NCBI GenBank assembly: GCA_046350895.1
Contig: JAXLZL010000001.1
Location: 148,181-212,180 of the forward strand
DNA from: HK-STAS-PATE-2 sp046350895
GTDB taxonomy: Bacteria > Patescibacteriota > Patescibacteriia > 2-12-FULL-60-25
DNA length: 64,000 nt
Reading direction: 5' to 3'
The notes below the pieces were generated by a model. The model was not told the DNA's origin. It was given only the letters and a program-made list of their open reading frames with translations, and did not search any database. The position numbers and the translations under genes were made by a program. The stretch's first letter is position 1. Every line of letters starts with the position of its first letter. Shown in pieces: positions 16,423 through 25,909 of this stretch.

Positions 16423-19005
16423 TCACACCAAGGCATCTTCGCCGGCAAACATGGTCATTTCACGGCGCTGCGCGATCTCGGCTTCGATCAAGGCGCGCTT
16501 GCGGCCAAACTTATAGCGCGAGAGCTCTTTGATCATGCTGGCGAGGTCATGCGTTTTAGGGCGGCGGGCACGAATAGGTTGAAAGTTAAACGGCTTTGAC
16601 GCCTGGTTATCGATCAAGATCTTGGCATTAAAGGTAAAGGCCTCAACATTCACCAAGTCATACTCGCTGAAGGTCGGTGCGAATTCTTTGGCCAAGAACT
16701 CGGCATCTTCGACGCCGACGCGGTTAACGAACATCGAGCCCACGTTACCAAAGATGGCATCACGAATGGCATTGTCGCCGCCCTTGCCCTCGAGTTGGCC
16801 GATGAATTGGTGGGCAATGATGAGATCAAGGCCGTATTTACGGGCTTCTGAGAGAATGGCCGAGATAGAATCTGTTAAGAAGTTTTGGAACTCATCAATG
16901 TAAAGGTAGAAGTCTTTGCGATCTTTTGCCTCCATGTCGGCACGGGCCAAAGCCGCCATCAAAATCTTGCCGACGAGCACCATGCCGATGAGATAGGCGT
17001 TCAAATCGCCAATCTTGCCCTTTGAAAGCTTGAGCAGCAAAATCTTCTGCCCGTCCATCACGTCGCGCACATTAAAGGCGCTCTTCTGCTGGCCGATAAT
17101 CGGCCTCATGTAGTCGTTATAAATGAACGGCGTGAGCTTGGACGTGATATACGGCACCATGTTTGCCAATGAGGCTTCGCCACCTGCTTTGAGCGCTTCT
17201 TTGGTCCAGAAGTCTTTAACGTCTTGTGACTTGCACTTCGACAATTTGTAATTACGGTAATCTTCGTCAGCCAATACCTTAGGGATCTCCATCAGGGTCG
17301 AGCCAGACTCAGGATCCTCCATCAACAACAAGATGGCATTGCGCATATACAACTCAAACATCGGGCCACCCGTAGATTTGAGATCGTAGAGCTTGTCAAA
17401 GATCTTCAACATCTCATTGATCACGAAGGTCTTTTGCTCCGGCTTCGCTGGATCAAACTCCAACATGTTCAGGCCCATCGGGCGCTCAAAGTCAGCCGGG
17501 TCAAAGAAGATCACGTCTTCAGCGCGCTCTTTTGGCACGAACTCGAGGGCATCGTCGGCAAAATCACCGTGCGGATCAATGACACAAACACCACGGCCTT
17601 CTTCAATATCTTGCTGGACCATGGCCTTCATCATCTCGGTTTTACCCGAACCGGATTTACCGATGATATACATGTGGCGGCGGCGGTCTTCTTGCTTAAC
17701 GCGCACGTCATAACGGTGGCCGCGATAATCTGAAGTACCGAGCAAAATACCGGTCTCTGGCAGGTTTGATGGTGGTAATGCCTTGCGTGACAAAAGCCAA
17801 TTGATTTTTGGCGTCTCGGTGGTCGGTAACGGCAAATGAAATACCGTGGCCATTTCTTCTGAATTCATCACCATTCTGAAATTCTCATCAAATGAACGGT
17901 AAATAAAATCACGGATCACGCGCTGCTGGCGGCTTGGCATTTGGTGCTTAAAGCCGTTGCCGTATTCATAAATATTAAATTGGCCGTATGAACCGAGAAT
18001 GTCATTCAAATAACGCTGGGCAATCTCAGGCGTGCGCGCCGAGACAACAATGCGCACATTTACGTCGAGACCGGCTTTTGACGCCTTTTCTTCGAGGCCT
18101 TTGGCCATCTCTTGTTCGAATGCCGACAAGCCCTGGGGTTCTTTTGGTTTATCGTCTTTTTTGCCCGATGAAGCCGCCTTGCCGATCTCGCTGCCGATCG
18201 AAGACATGAGCCCCTTGCTTTGCAGGTCCTTCATCTTTTTACCGCCCTGCAAGCCACGGGCGATGCGCAACCCCTCAGAACGCCACCATTTTGGCGCACT
18301 GCGTACCACGTATTGGATGGCGGCTCCGTCGGCGTCTTCGATTTTTGAAAGCGAGTTAGTGAGGCCGTTCATTGAATCCGACTCAAGCTTGCGATAGGTT
18401 TTGATCGGAAAGTAGTTCTCACGGCGAAAGGCGAGATAGCTCCCCAAAATCACGCCGGTTGGAGTAAAGATATTGTAATCAGGCACTTCTTCGACCTGGG
18501 CATTCGGGTACTGGGCCAGGATTTGTTGTTCGACAAAGGTCGCCTGCTTTTCTGGTACCGTCACATAAAACGAGATCTTGCTGCGGTGTGAAACGATTTC
18601 AAACGAGAACACGTCGTCACGGCCGTAGAACCATGACTTAAAACCCTTTTGTGCCTTGAGTGCACCGACGGTGGCAAAGACGGTCTCCATCGCGCCGATG
18701 GATTCTTGGATCTGCGACTGCGAGGCGCTTTGCTTGGCATCATCTGCTGTCAGGTTTTTTGGGACACGTACCATGAGGACCTTGGTCTTAAAGGCGCTCT
18801 CAGCCGCCTTGCTGCCACGCAAAAACAACCGGGCAACATTAAGCGCTATCGCGACGAATACCGCCAAACCCACAAGACCCGCCACCAACCACACGATCGG
18901 ATTCGATACTAATGTGTTGATATCAAAAACCTGCAAAGCCGAAGACCCAGCCCCGATATCAGTCGGGGTCTCAACGGTGATTTGCAACAAAGGAAGAAAG
19001 AACAT
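16423..19005 (-). CDS. VirB4/TraD-like (HerA-FtsK superfamily) membrane ATPase
   Basis: I choose the ATG at 19005 (MFFLPLLQIT...), which gives 860 residues and avoids overlap with the upstream gene. One membrane helix at about 36-57 (VWLVAGLVGLAVFVAIAL) is followed by a large beta/alpha domain. The motor domain has Walker A GKSGSGKTE near 450, VIDPHGDF, and Walker B LYIDEFQNF near 700. It belongs to the conjugative DNA transfer / DUF87-type ATPases widespread in CPR genomes. No other type IV secretion genes are in the window, so its cargo (DNA or protein) is open. Downstream of a Pro-rich partner gene. Confidence 0.88.
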   Translation of the reverse strand: MFFLPLLQITVETPTDIGAGSSALQVFDINTLVSNPIVWLVAGLVGLAVFVAIALNVARLFLRGSKAAESAFKTKVLMVRVPKNLTADDAKQSASQSQIQESIGAMETVFATVGALKAQKGFKSWFYGRDDVFSFEIVSHRSKISFYVTVPEKQATFVEQQILAQYPNAQVEEVPDYNIFTPTGVILGSYLAFRRENYFPIKTYRKLESDSMNGLTNSLSKIEDADGAAIQYVVRSAPKWWRSEGLRIARGLQGGKKMKDLQSKGLMSSIGSEIGKAASSGKKDDKPKEPQGLSAFEQEMAKGLEEKASKAGLDVNVRIVVSARTPEIAQRYLNDILGSYGQFNIYEYGNGFKHQMPSRQQRVIRDFIYRSFDENFRMVMNSEEMATVFHLPLPTTETPKINWLLSRKALPPSNLPETGILLGTSDYRGHRYDVRVKQEDRRRHMYIIGKSGSGKTEMMKAMVQQDIEEGRGVCVIDPHGDFADDALEFVPKERAEDVIFFDPADFERPMGLNMLEFDPAKPEQKTFVINEMLKIFDKLYDLKSTGGPMFELYMRNAILLLMEDPESGSTLMEIPKVLADEDYRNYKLSKCKSQDVKDFWTKEALKAGGEASLANMVPYITSKLTPFIYNDYMRPIIGQQKSAFNVRDVMDGQKILLLKLSKGKIGDLNAYLIGMVLVGKILMAALARADMEAKDRKDFYLYIDEFQNFLTDSISAILSEARKYGLDLIIAHQFIGQLEGKGGDNAIRDAIFGNVGSMFVNRVGVEDAEFLAKEFAPTFSEYDLVNVEAFTFNAKILIDNQASKPFNFQPIRARRPKTHDLASMIKELSRYKFGRKRALIEAEIAQRREMTMFAGEDALV

Positions 19006-19015
19006 GGTTTTGTTT

Positions 19016-19684
19016 TTAGAGTTTTGGCTCGGAGTCCTCGCGACGCACGCGATCAAGCTCGAGAATGCGGTCGGTTTTGATTTTGATCTCTTGCTCAAGA
19101 AAGAATTTATTGACGCCCGGGATGGTCAGTAACCATTCTTTTAGCAGGCGAAACACTTCTTTGGTCTTGATATGCATGCTACGCACCATGCCGGCGATGA
19201 TCGCCGTCACGTCGCGGCCCTTTTTTAAGAAGCGTTCGCGAGCCGAAGGCTCCATAGTCTCAACAAAAGCCCCGAGGCCGTCTTCAACAATTTTTTCGAC
19301 TTCTTCGTAGACGCCGTCTTTAACGACCTCTATCTGGGCCGCATTGGCTTTACCGCGCTTGGCCTTTGCGCCCCCCGCCGCAGCTACGCCAGCCGTCTCG
19401 GCGGCGTGTTCAGCCATGGCTGGTTCTTGCTCGTGGCTTTGCTCTAAAAAGTTATCTTGGTCGAGCTCTTTAAGTGCCGCAAGGTCGGCTTGGCCCGGCG
19501 TTAAGGTCTCGCCAGGTTCGACTGAATAATTTTGCTCAACGGGTGGCGTATACACCGGTTCGGTACCAAAAACAGGTGCCGGTTCAGCCTGCACCGGTTC
19601 TGGCGCTTGGTATTCGGGCGCTACCGGCTCACTTGCCGTGCTTGAACCGCCCTCAAACCCGTCCAAAAATCCTCCGTCTGACAT
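19016..19684 (-). CDS. Hypothetical protein, Pro/Glu-rich, partner of the TraD-like ATPase
   Basis: Start at ATG 19684 (MSDGGFLDGF); 222 residues. The first ~90 residues are low-complexity Pro/Glu/Gln (PEYQAPEPVQAEPAPVF), then Ala/Lys-rich. The C-terminal 100 residues are helical (VYEEVEKIVEDGLGAFVETM, VFRLLKEWLLTIPGVNKFFLEQE). No signal peptide. It ends 10 nt before the ATPase start, so it is probably its operon partner, perhaps an adaptor or regulator. The function is not known. Confidence 0.75.
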   Translation of the reverse strand: MSDGGFLDGFEGGSSTASEPVAPEYQAPEPVQAEPAPVFGTEPVYTPPVEQNYSVEPGETLTPGQADLAALKELDQDNFLEQSHEQEPAMAEHAAETAGVAAAGGAKAKRGKANAAQIEVVKDGVYEEVEKIVEDGLGAFVETMEPSARERFLKKGRDVTAIIAGMVRSMHIKTKEVFRLLKEWLLTIPGVNKFFLEQEIKIKTDRILELDRVRREDSEPKL

Positions 19685-19708
19685 GGCCCGATTATACCAC
19701 GACAACCA

Positions 19709-19730
19709 AAAACCCGCCGAGGCGGGTTTT
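19709..19730. terminator. Hairpin terminator after the HEPN-like gene
   Basis: AAAACCCGCC pairs perfectly with GGCGGGTTTT around a 2-nt loop. On the minus strand it follows the HEPN-like gene stop (19761) and precedes the next operon. Confidence 0.8.
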
Positions 19731-19760
19731 ACATGGTTAACAGAGTGATACATGATCGGC

Positions 19761-20501
19761 TCAATCCGTCTTATTTTCCTTCAGTAACCGATGCCAATCG
19801 TTGGAAAGATGGTTCAGACTTAGGTCTAGCTTATTTCTTGTGATTAATAAGTAGTAACTATCCGCTAAGTCTCTAATTTTATCTATCGCTTTATCAAGAT
19901 CATCAAAATTCGGAAATTTTTTCAACTTAGACTCTTTTGAACTGTGTGCCACTACGTTATTTCGATATTTTCTTATCAAATCGGTATAACTACGAAGCTC
20001 CGTTGCATCACGTCTTACCCGCTCCATATCAAGAAATCCATTCTTGCTAAAAAAGAAGTTTCTGAGATCTTTATTGGGTGCATAACCTACACCAACCTCC
20101 TTCACACCATTCGTACCGGTCTGGAATTCACTCTTTTGCCTCTCAATAGTGTAACCACCTCCAGCATAGGTAAAAGAACGTAAAAAACCTTTGACGGGTA
20201 CTTCTTCCGAAGTGAAGTGATCGGCGTAACACAAAACATCTTTAATCAAATTGATTAAACTAAGAACCCTACTATCTTCATCAATCATCCTCCCAACAGC
20301 GACCACCATGGATGCAACGTATCCGTATGTGAGCGCATGGGCAAGATCGCTAATATCGATACTACTATCAAAGTTTATTTTTTCTCTAAGTTCTTTAAGT
20401 ACTTTTCGAGTCTCGATGAGCGGTAAAATCTCCCCAAGCATGATCTGTTCAATCTCATCTTTCAAACGACTTATTTCACTACTTATCTCAACAGGTTGCA
20501 T
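19761..20501 (-). CDS. HEPN/AbiU2-like protein (candidate defence gene)
   Basis: An all-helical 246-residue protein. The pattern VAVGRMIDEDSRVLSL in the middle and YRNNVVAHS near the C-terminus resemble AbiU2-type HEPN proteins. R180-x5-H186 (RNNVVAH) fits the HEPN RNase signature Rx4-6H. AbiU2 is linked to phage abortive infection in lactococci, so an RNase role in defence is plausible but inferred. The gene is strikingly AT-rich (a sampled 60-nt line is 30% GC, against about 55% in the 5' half of cysS). It lies just after cysS with a 2-nt gap and ahead of its own terminator. Confidence 0.7.
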   Translation of the reverse strand: MQPVEISSEISRLKDEIEQIMLGEILPLIETRKVLKELREKINFDSSIDISDLAHALTYGYVASMVVAVGRMIDEDSRVLSLINLIKDVLCYADHFTSEEVPVKGFLRSFTYAGGGYTIERQKSEFQTGTNGVKEVGVGYAPNKDLRNFFFSKNGFLDMERVRRDATELRSYTDLIRKYRNNVVAHSSKESKLKKFPNFDDLDKAIDKIRDLADSYYLLITRNKLDLSLNHLSNDWHRLLKENKTD

Positions 20502-20503
20502 AA

Positions 20504-21892
20504 CTACCCCCTCTTTTCGAGCTTAAATACGCTTCCGTTAAAATTACCATCGATCACATTCCAACCTTCTCCTTCAATCTCTTTACGGAGTAAGTCTGCT
20601 TCTGCGTAGTCTTTAGCTATTTTTGCCACATGTCTTTTCTTCGCAAGCTCGAAGACATGTTTTGGTGCAATTACTGCTGGAATGTCCATGCTTTTCTCTA
20701 AATCAAGACCTAGAACCTCATCCATTACCAACACGGTTGCACCTTTATCCTGAGCTAATAGATCAGAATTAAAGACTTGATGAAGGACTGCAAGCGCCTT
20801 GGATGTATTCAAATCTTCAGAGAGGGCTGTCTTGAACTTTTCTAGAAATCCTAGATCTGGAATTCCGTCTTTTTTCAAAAAACTTACTTCACGACGAATA
20901 TTTTTTAATGAGTTTTGAGCCATTTCCATCGCAGTCCAACTAAAATTTTGTTTTTGACGATAATTAGCCCCCAAGAAAAAGAGACGCAAAGCCAAAGGCT
21001 CGAAACCACGTTCAACAATCTCAGGCAAGACATACAGATTACCAAGCGATTTGGACATCTTCTGGTTATCCATCAACAAGAATTCGCCGTGCATCCAGTA
21101 GTTGGCGAGAGGCTCATGATAAGCGGCTTCGCTTTGGGCGATTTCGTTTTCGTGGTGGACGGCAATATGGTCGACGCCTCCGCAATGGATGTCGAATGGC
21201 TGACCGAGATAGGCACGCGCCATCGCCGAACACTCAATATGCCAACCCGGAAAGCCAACACCCCAAGGACTCTCCCACTCCATATGACGTTTATGGCCGA
21301 CTGGCGAGAACTTCCACAACGCAAAGTCAGCTGGATGGCGTTTTTCTTCGTTTTCTTCGACGCGTGCGCCAGCAAGTTTGTCGGCAAGTGATTGGCCAGA
21401 GAGCTCACCATATTTTTGAAACTTCGCGACATCAAAATAGACACCGTCACTCGTCGTATAGGTGTAGCCCTGTTTCTCGAGCAATTGCACCATCTCGATT
21501 TGTTCTTTGATATGCGCGGTGGCTCGTGGCATCTCGTCGGGCGGCAAGATATTCATCTTGGCCGTGTCTTCGACGAACATCGCTTCATAGTCTTTGGCGA
21601 TGTCCCAAGCCGTGCGGCCGAGGCGAGCCGCCGTGCTCTCAACCTTGTCTTCACCGGCATCACCGTCGCCCACCAAGTGACCGACATCGGTGATATTCAT
21701 CACATGCTTCACCTTGAATCCGAGCATGGTGAGGGAGCGCTTCAAGACGTCCTCAAACACGTACATGCGCAAATTACCCACGTGGGCGCGGCCATAAACT
21801 GTCGGACCACAGGTATACAAACCAACCTCCCCCGCCTTGATGGGGGTAAAATCCTGCTCGCTATGAGTCAGGGTATTGTAGATGCGCAACAT
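20504..21892 (-). CDS. cysS: Cysteinyl-tRNA synthetase
   Basis: Class I aminoacyl-tRNA synthetase, 462 residues, full length. The zinc cysteine YTCGPTVY (C28) and HIGH-type HVGN at 37-40 are at the N-terminus. WHIECSAM and HCGGVDHIAVHHENE form the rest of the zinc/active site, and KMSKS lies near 275 (NQKMSKSLGN). The anticodon-binding helical domain ends with EGEGWNVIDG. The last third (about 20504-20990) is clearly more AT-rich than the 5' part, like the neighbouring HEPN gene, which points to a recombination junction within or near this gene. Confidence 0.97.
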   Translation of the reverse strand: MLRIYNTLTHSEQDFTPIKAGEVGLYTCGPTVYGRAHVGNLRMYVFEDVLKRSLTMLGFKVKHVMNITDVGHLVGDGDAGEDKVESTAARLGRTAWDIAKDYEAMFVEDTAKMNILPPDEMPRATAHIKEQIEMVQLLEKQGYTYTTSDGVYFDVAKFQKYGELSGQSLADKLAGARVEENEEKRHPADFALWKFSPVGHKRHMEWESPWGVGFPGWHIECSAMARAYLGQPFDIHCGGVDHIAVHHENEIAQSEAAYHEPLANYWMHGEFLLMDNQKMSKSLGNLYVLPEIVERGFEPLALRLFFLGANYRQKQNFSWTAMEMAQNSLKNIRREVSFLKKDGIPDLGFLEKFKTALSEDLNTSKALAVLHQVFNSDLLAQDKGATVLVMDEVLGLDLEKSMDIPAVIAPKHVFELAKKRHVAKIAKDYAEADLLRKEIEGEGWNVIDGNFNGSVFKLEKRG

Positions 21893-21919
21893 GGCCGTAC
21901 CTTACCCAAAAGGCTGGGG

Positions 21920-22452
21920 TTAGTCCAAATCCATCACGTCGCCACCGCCAGAACGGCCGAGAATCGCCAAAAAGACGAGCGGAGCCAAAAGCCAAAACGA
22001 ACGCCCTACCTCGTCGGTAAAGGTTTGGAGGGTCACGAAAGAAAGCGACTTCAGCATGTCGGGCGGGATCAAATACAAGGCGATGCTTAAAAACAAACCG
22101 ATTTGCATGGTGCTAAATAACAACGTCTCCCACCAAGCGCCACGACTATTGGCCAAGACCTAAGCAATGCACTACGCCATAAAATCAAAAAGACGATGGC
22201 AAAGACGCCAAAGAACCAAAACAAGGTGAGCCATAGGCTTTTGCTGACTCCGAGCGCGAGGTTGATGCGGCCGAGGATGGGCGCATTCGTCACCACGGCC
22301 AATGACACATAGGTTGCCAGCAACACCGTGACGGCACGGTCGCGTCCAACCACAAAACCATACACAATGCCCGACAATAAAAGACCGCCGAGCAAAACCA
22401 TCTCCCAGGTAATTTCAAAACCACTGATCACGATCGCCACGGTTGTCGTCAT
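21920..22452 (-). CDS. Multi-pass membrane protein (one frameshift)
   Basis: The N-terminal part (22452 to about 22155) has four hydrophobic segments and the sequence SGIVYGFVVGRDRAVTVLLATYVSLAVV. A second frame then continues as ANSRGAWWETLLFSTMQIGLFLSIALYL to the stop at 21920. A single 1-nt indel near 22150-22165 joins them into one protein of about 177 residues. No known function; I associate this type with Patescibacteria. The intact downstream frame suggests an assembly indel. It follows the dnaJ terminator. Confidence 0.65.
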
Positions 22453-22470
22453 GGACGCATGATACCAAAA

Positions 22471-22490
22471 CCCTCCCCGATCAGGGAGGG
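22471..22490. terminator. Terminator of the hrcA-dnaJ operon
   Basis: CCCTCCC and GGGAGGG flank a 6-nt loop. On the minus strand a TTTT run follows, just after the dnaJ stop at 22498. Confidence 0.75.
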
Positions 22491-22497
22491 CTTCTTC

Positions 22498-23569
22498 TTA
22501 CAATCCTTTCTCTCTCAATTGCTCAAGTAATTGCTTTTGCTCTTTTGTGAGCTTGTCTGGGATATCAGCCTCGATGCGCACAACATGGTCACCGCGGCGG
22601 CCAGAGCGGCCCGGTACGCCTTTACCCTGCAAGACCAATTCTTCACCCGAACCCGTGCCGGAGCTGAGCGTATGCGTTTCAGCGCCGTCTACCGTCTCTA
22701 CTTGGATTTTGCCGCCAAGCGCGAGCGTTGAAATCGGCACGTACATGGTCGAGAAAATCGTTTGACCTTCGCGTTGAAAGTGAGGGTCTTGTTTGACGCG
22801 GATGCGGAGGAATAAATCCCCAGCTTGCCCACCATGATCTGGGACTTCGCCTTCGCCCTGCACCTGCAGCACCGCGCCATTCTCAACACCTGCAGGGATA
22901 CCGAAACCGTCACACTGACATTACGCTTCTCGGCACCATAACCTTTGCAGTGCTTGCAAGGCGTTTTGGTTTTTTGCCTTTGCCGTGACAGGTATTACAG
23001 GTCACCACGGTTTGCATGGTGCCAAACATGGTACGCGCCGCCTGGCGCACGCGGCCTTCACCCTTACAGTCGGCACAGGTTTCAAAACTCGTGCCAGGCT
23101 CGGCGCCGTCGCCCTTACAGACCGTACACAAGCTCGTGCGGTAAAGGTTGATGGTTTTGGTGACGCCAAAAATCGATTCTTTAAACGTCAGGTCAACTTC
23201 GGTTTCAATGTCGCGACCGCGGTTGCGCTTTGAACCGCCACCAAAACCGAACATCTCACCTAAAACATCGAGATCACCAAATTGGTTTGGATCAAAACCG
23301 GCACCGCCAAATCAAAGCCGCCGAATCCACCCCAAACCCGCCCGCTCCCCCACCGCCATTTTCAAAGGCAGCTGAACCGAATTGGTCATAGGTCGAGCGC
23401 TTCTTTTTGTCTGAGAGGATTTGGTAGGCCTCGTTAATATCTTTAAATTTCGAAGCATCACCGCCTTTGTCGGGGTGATGTTCATGCGCGGCGCGACGAA
23501 ACGCTTTTTGATTTCGTCCTCACTCGCGCTCTTCGAAACGCCTAAGATGGCGTAGTAATCTTTGGCCAT
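22498..23569 (-). CDS. dnaJ: Chaperone DnaJ (several frameshifts)
   Basis: Co-chaperone of DnaK. The J-domain starts MAKDYYAILGVSKSASEDEIKK. The frame breaks before the HPD motif, which is present in another frame (HEHHPDKGGDAS). The Gly/Phe region, the zinc finger (CTVCKGDG, CADCKGEG, CNTCHGKG and, after another indel, CKHCKGYG) and the C-terminal substrate domain (VSIPAGVENG, GDLFLRIRV) all remain. At least four indels, several at homopolymers such as the A6 run near 22970, are needed to rebuild it. All motifs survive and it ends an intact heat-shock operon, so sequence error is likelier than loss. Confidence 0.88.
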
Positions 23570-23571
23570 GA

Positions 23572-25458
23572 TTATTCAGCCTTTGGTTCTTCTGGAGCTG
23601 GGTTCTCACCTTCTGCTGGAGGAACTTCGGTTTCTGGACGCGTCTGGTAGAGAGCAGCGCCAACTTTTTGTGCTTCGGTAGCGAGTTCATCGGCAGCTTT
23701 TTTGATGGCTTCGATATCGTCGCTGTCTTTGAGCGCTTTGAGGGCAGCCATTTTTTCTTCGACGACTTTTTTGTCTTCTTCTTTGGCTTTGTCACCGACG
23801 TCTTTCAACATCTTCTCGGTCGTATAGATCATGGTTTCGGCCATGTTCTTGGTTTCGACAGCTTCGCGGCGCTTTTTATCGTCGGCAGCGTGAGCTTCAG
23901 CATCTTTTTTCATGCGTTCAACTTCGTCTTTGTCGAGGTTGGTTGAAGCAGTGATAGTGATAGCCTGTTCTTTATTGGTACCTTTGTCTTTGGCCTTTAC
24001 GTTCAAAATACCGTTGGCATCAATATCGAAGGTCACCTCAATCTGAGGCACGCCACGGGGTGCCGGAGGGATATCAGAGAGCGTGAAGCGGCCGAGGGAT
24101 TTGTTATCGGCTGCCATATCGCGCTCACCCTGAAGCACATGGATCTCTACCGAAGGCTGGCTGTCAGCCGCCGTCGAGAAGACCTGCGATTTTGAGGTTG
24201 GGATGGTCGTATTGCGTTCAATAACCTTGGTCATCACGCCGCCCATGGTTTCAATACCAAGCGAGAGAGGTGCGACGTCGAGCAAGAGCACTTCGCCCTT
24301 GATGTCGCCCTGCATATTGCCGGCCTGAATAGCGGCGCCAACGGCAACCACTTCGTCAGGGTTTACCGTTGCGTTTGGTTTTTTGCCAAAGAATTTCTCT
24401 ACCGTCTGCTGTACGAGCGGCATGCGGGTCATACCACCAACGAGAATAACTTCGTTGATATCAGAGGCCGAGAGACCGGCGTCTGAAAGCGCCTTCTTGC
24501 ATGGTTCGAGAGACTTATCGACAAGATCACCGACGATTTGCTCAAGCCTTGAACGCGAGAGCTTCACCATCAAGTGCTTTGGCACGCCATTGTCGCTCGT
24601 AATGAACGGCTGGTTGATTTCAGTCTCCATCGCGCTTGAAAGCTCGATTTTTGCTTTTTCAGCGGCATCTTTAATGCGCTGCAAAGCGAGATTGTCTTTG
24701 CCGAGGTCGATACCTTCAGATTTCTTAAATTCATCCACGATCCATTCGATGATGCGCTGGTCAAAGTCATCACCGCCAAGGTGGGTATCACCATTGGTTG
24801 CGCGTACTTCAATCGTATTCTGCTCGGTAGCAGCGTCATAAGCGACTTCAAGAACCGAGACATCAAAGGTACCGCCGCCAAGATCGTAGACAACGATCTT
24901 TTCATCTTTCTTGCGGTCAAAGCCATAAGCGAGGGCGGCTGCCGTTGGCTCATTGATAATGCGGCGCACGTTCAAACCGGCGATTTCACCGGCGATCTTG
25001 GTTGCTTGGCGCTGTGAATCATCAAAATAGGCAGGCACGGTGATAACGGCTTCGGTGATCTTTTCACCAATGCGGGCTTCAGCATCCGCCTTGAGCTTCT
25101 GTAAAACCATGGCCGAGATTTCTTCTGGCGCATAGTCTTTGCCACCCATCGAGATACGAGGCGCATCGTCTTTTTTGCTGACTTTGAACGGGAACCACTT
25201 CAAATCACGCTGCACGGCAGCGTCATCATAGCGGCGGCCAATCAAGCGCTTGGCCGAGAAAATGGTGTTTTCTGGGTTTACGACACCTTGGCGTTTTGCC
25301 ACCTGGCCAACGAGGCGTTCACCGCCCTTGGTGACAGCGACAACTGATGGCGTGGTACGGGCACCTTCGCTGTTTTCAAGCACTTTTGGCTGACCACCTT
25401 CAATGACCACCATACAGGAGTTGGTGGTACCGAGATCGATTCCGAGAATTTTGGACAT
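23572..25458 (-). CDS. dnaK: Molecular chaperone DnaK (Hsp70)
   Basis: 628 residues, intact. Nucleotide-binding domain: IDLGTTNSCM at the N-terminus, VPAYFDDSQRQATK, INEPTAAALAYG, YDLGGGTFDVS and LVGGMTRMP. The substrate-binding domain includes LLDVAPLSLGIET. The C-terminal lid is helical and ends in a Pro/Glu/Ala-rich tail. It sits between hsp20 and dnaJ in the HrcA-controlled operon. The start context is CCT-ATG. Confidence 0.98.
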   Translation of the reverse strand: MSKILGIDLGTTNSCMVVIEGGQPKVLENSEGARTTPSVVAVTKGGERLVGQVAKRQGVVNPENTIFSAKRLIGRRYDDAAVQRDLKWFPFKVSKKDDAPRISMGGKDYAPEEISAMVLQKLKADAEARIGEKITEAVITVPAYFDDSQRQATKIAGEIAGLNVRRIINEPTAAALAYGFDRKKDEKIVVYDLGGGTFDVSVLEVAYDAATEQNTIEVRATNGDTHLGGDDFDQRIIEWIVDEFKKSEGIDLGKDNLALQRIKDAAEKAKIELSSAMETEINQPFITSDNGVPKHLMVKLSRSRLEQIVGDLVDKSLEPCKKALSDAGLSASDINEVILVGGMTRMPLVQQTVEKFFGKKPNATVNPDEVVAVGAAIQAGNMQGDIKGEVLLLDVAPLSLGIETMGGVMTKVIERNTTIPTSKSQVFSTAADSQPSVEIHVLQGERDMAADNKSLGRFTLSDIPPAPRGVPQIEVTFDIDANGILNVKAKDKGTNKEQAITITASTNLDKDEVERMKKDAEAHAADDKKRREAVETKNMAETMIYTTEKMLKDVGDKAKEEDKKVVEEKMAALKALKDSDDIEAIKKAADELATEAQKVGAALYQTRPETEVPPAEGENPAPEEPKAE

Positions 25459-25478
25459 AGGATTCTGTGGGGTAAAAC

Positions 25479-25907
25479 TTAATTTTTCTTCACGTCAATT
25501 TTAATGGTTTTGGTTGCTTGTTCGAGTTTTGGGATACTGACCTTGAGCACGCCGTTTTCAAAACTCGCTTCGGCGGTTTCGTGGTTGGCCTGGGCCGGCA
25601 AGGCGATTTGGCGAAAGACCACGCCTTGGCGAACTTCTTTGCGGTAATAATTTTTATCTTCAACTTCGGTTTTGCGTTCGGTCGCGCCTTTGATGGTGAG
25701 AATGCCGTTTTCAACCGTCACTTCGATTTTGCCCGGGTCTACGCCTGGCACCGGCGTTTCGACCACGATAGATTTATCCGTCTCATACATATCAACCGGT
25801 GGCACGATCCCAACACCTTGGGCGGTTTGCAAAGCGCGCATTTCATCGAGTGCCTTGTCCATGCCTTCGAACGGTTCAAAAAATGGTGACCATTTGATGA
25901 GTGACAT
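25479..25907 (-). CDS. Small heat shock protein (Hsp20 family)
   Basis: 142 residues with the alpha-crystallin domain at about 35-130: VDMYETDKSIVVETPVPGV, VENGILTIKG, YYRKEVRQGVVFRQIALP and the ASFENGVLKVSIPK strand. The last residues lack a long IxI tail (ATKTIKIDVKKN carries IKI). A holdase chaperone; its place inside the grpE-dnaK operon gives co-expression with the refolding machine. It starts 2 nt after the grpE stop (TAA-CT-ATG). Confidence 0.95.
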   Translation of the reverse strand: MSLIKWSPFFEPFEGMDKALDEMRALQTAQGVGIVPPVDMYETDKSIVVETPVPGVDPGKIEVTVENGILTIKGATERKTEVEDKNYYRKEVRQGVVFRQIALPAQANHETAEASFENGVLKVSIPKLEQATKTIKIDVKKN

Positions 25908-25909
25908 AG

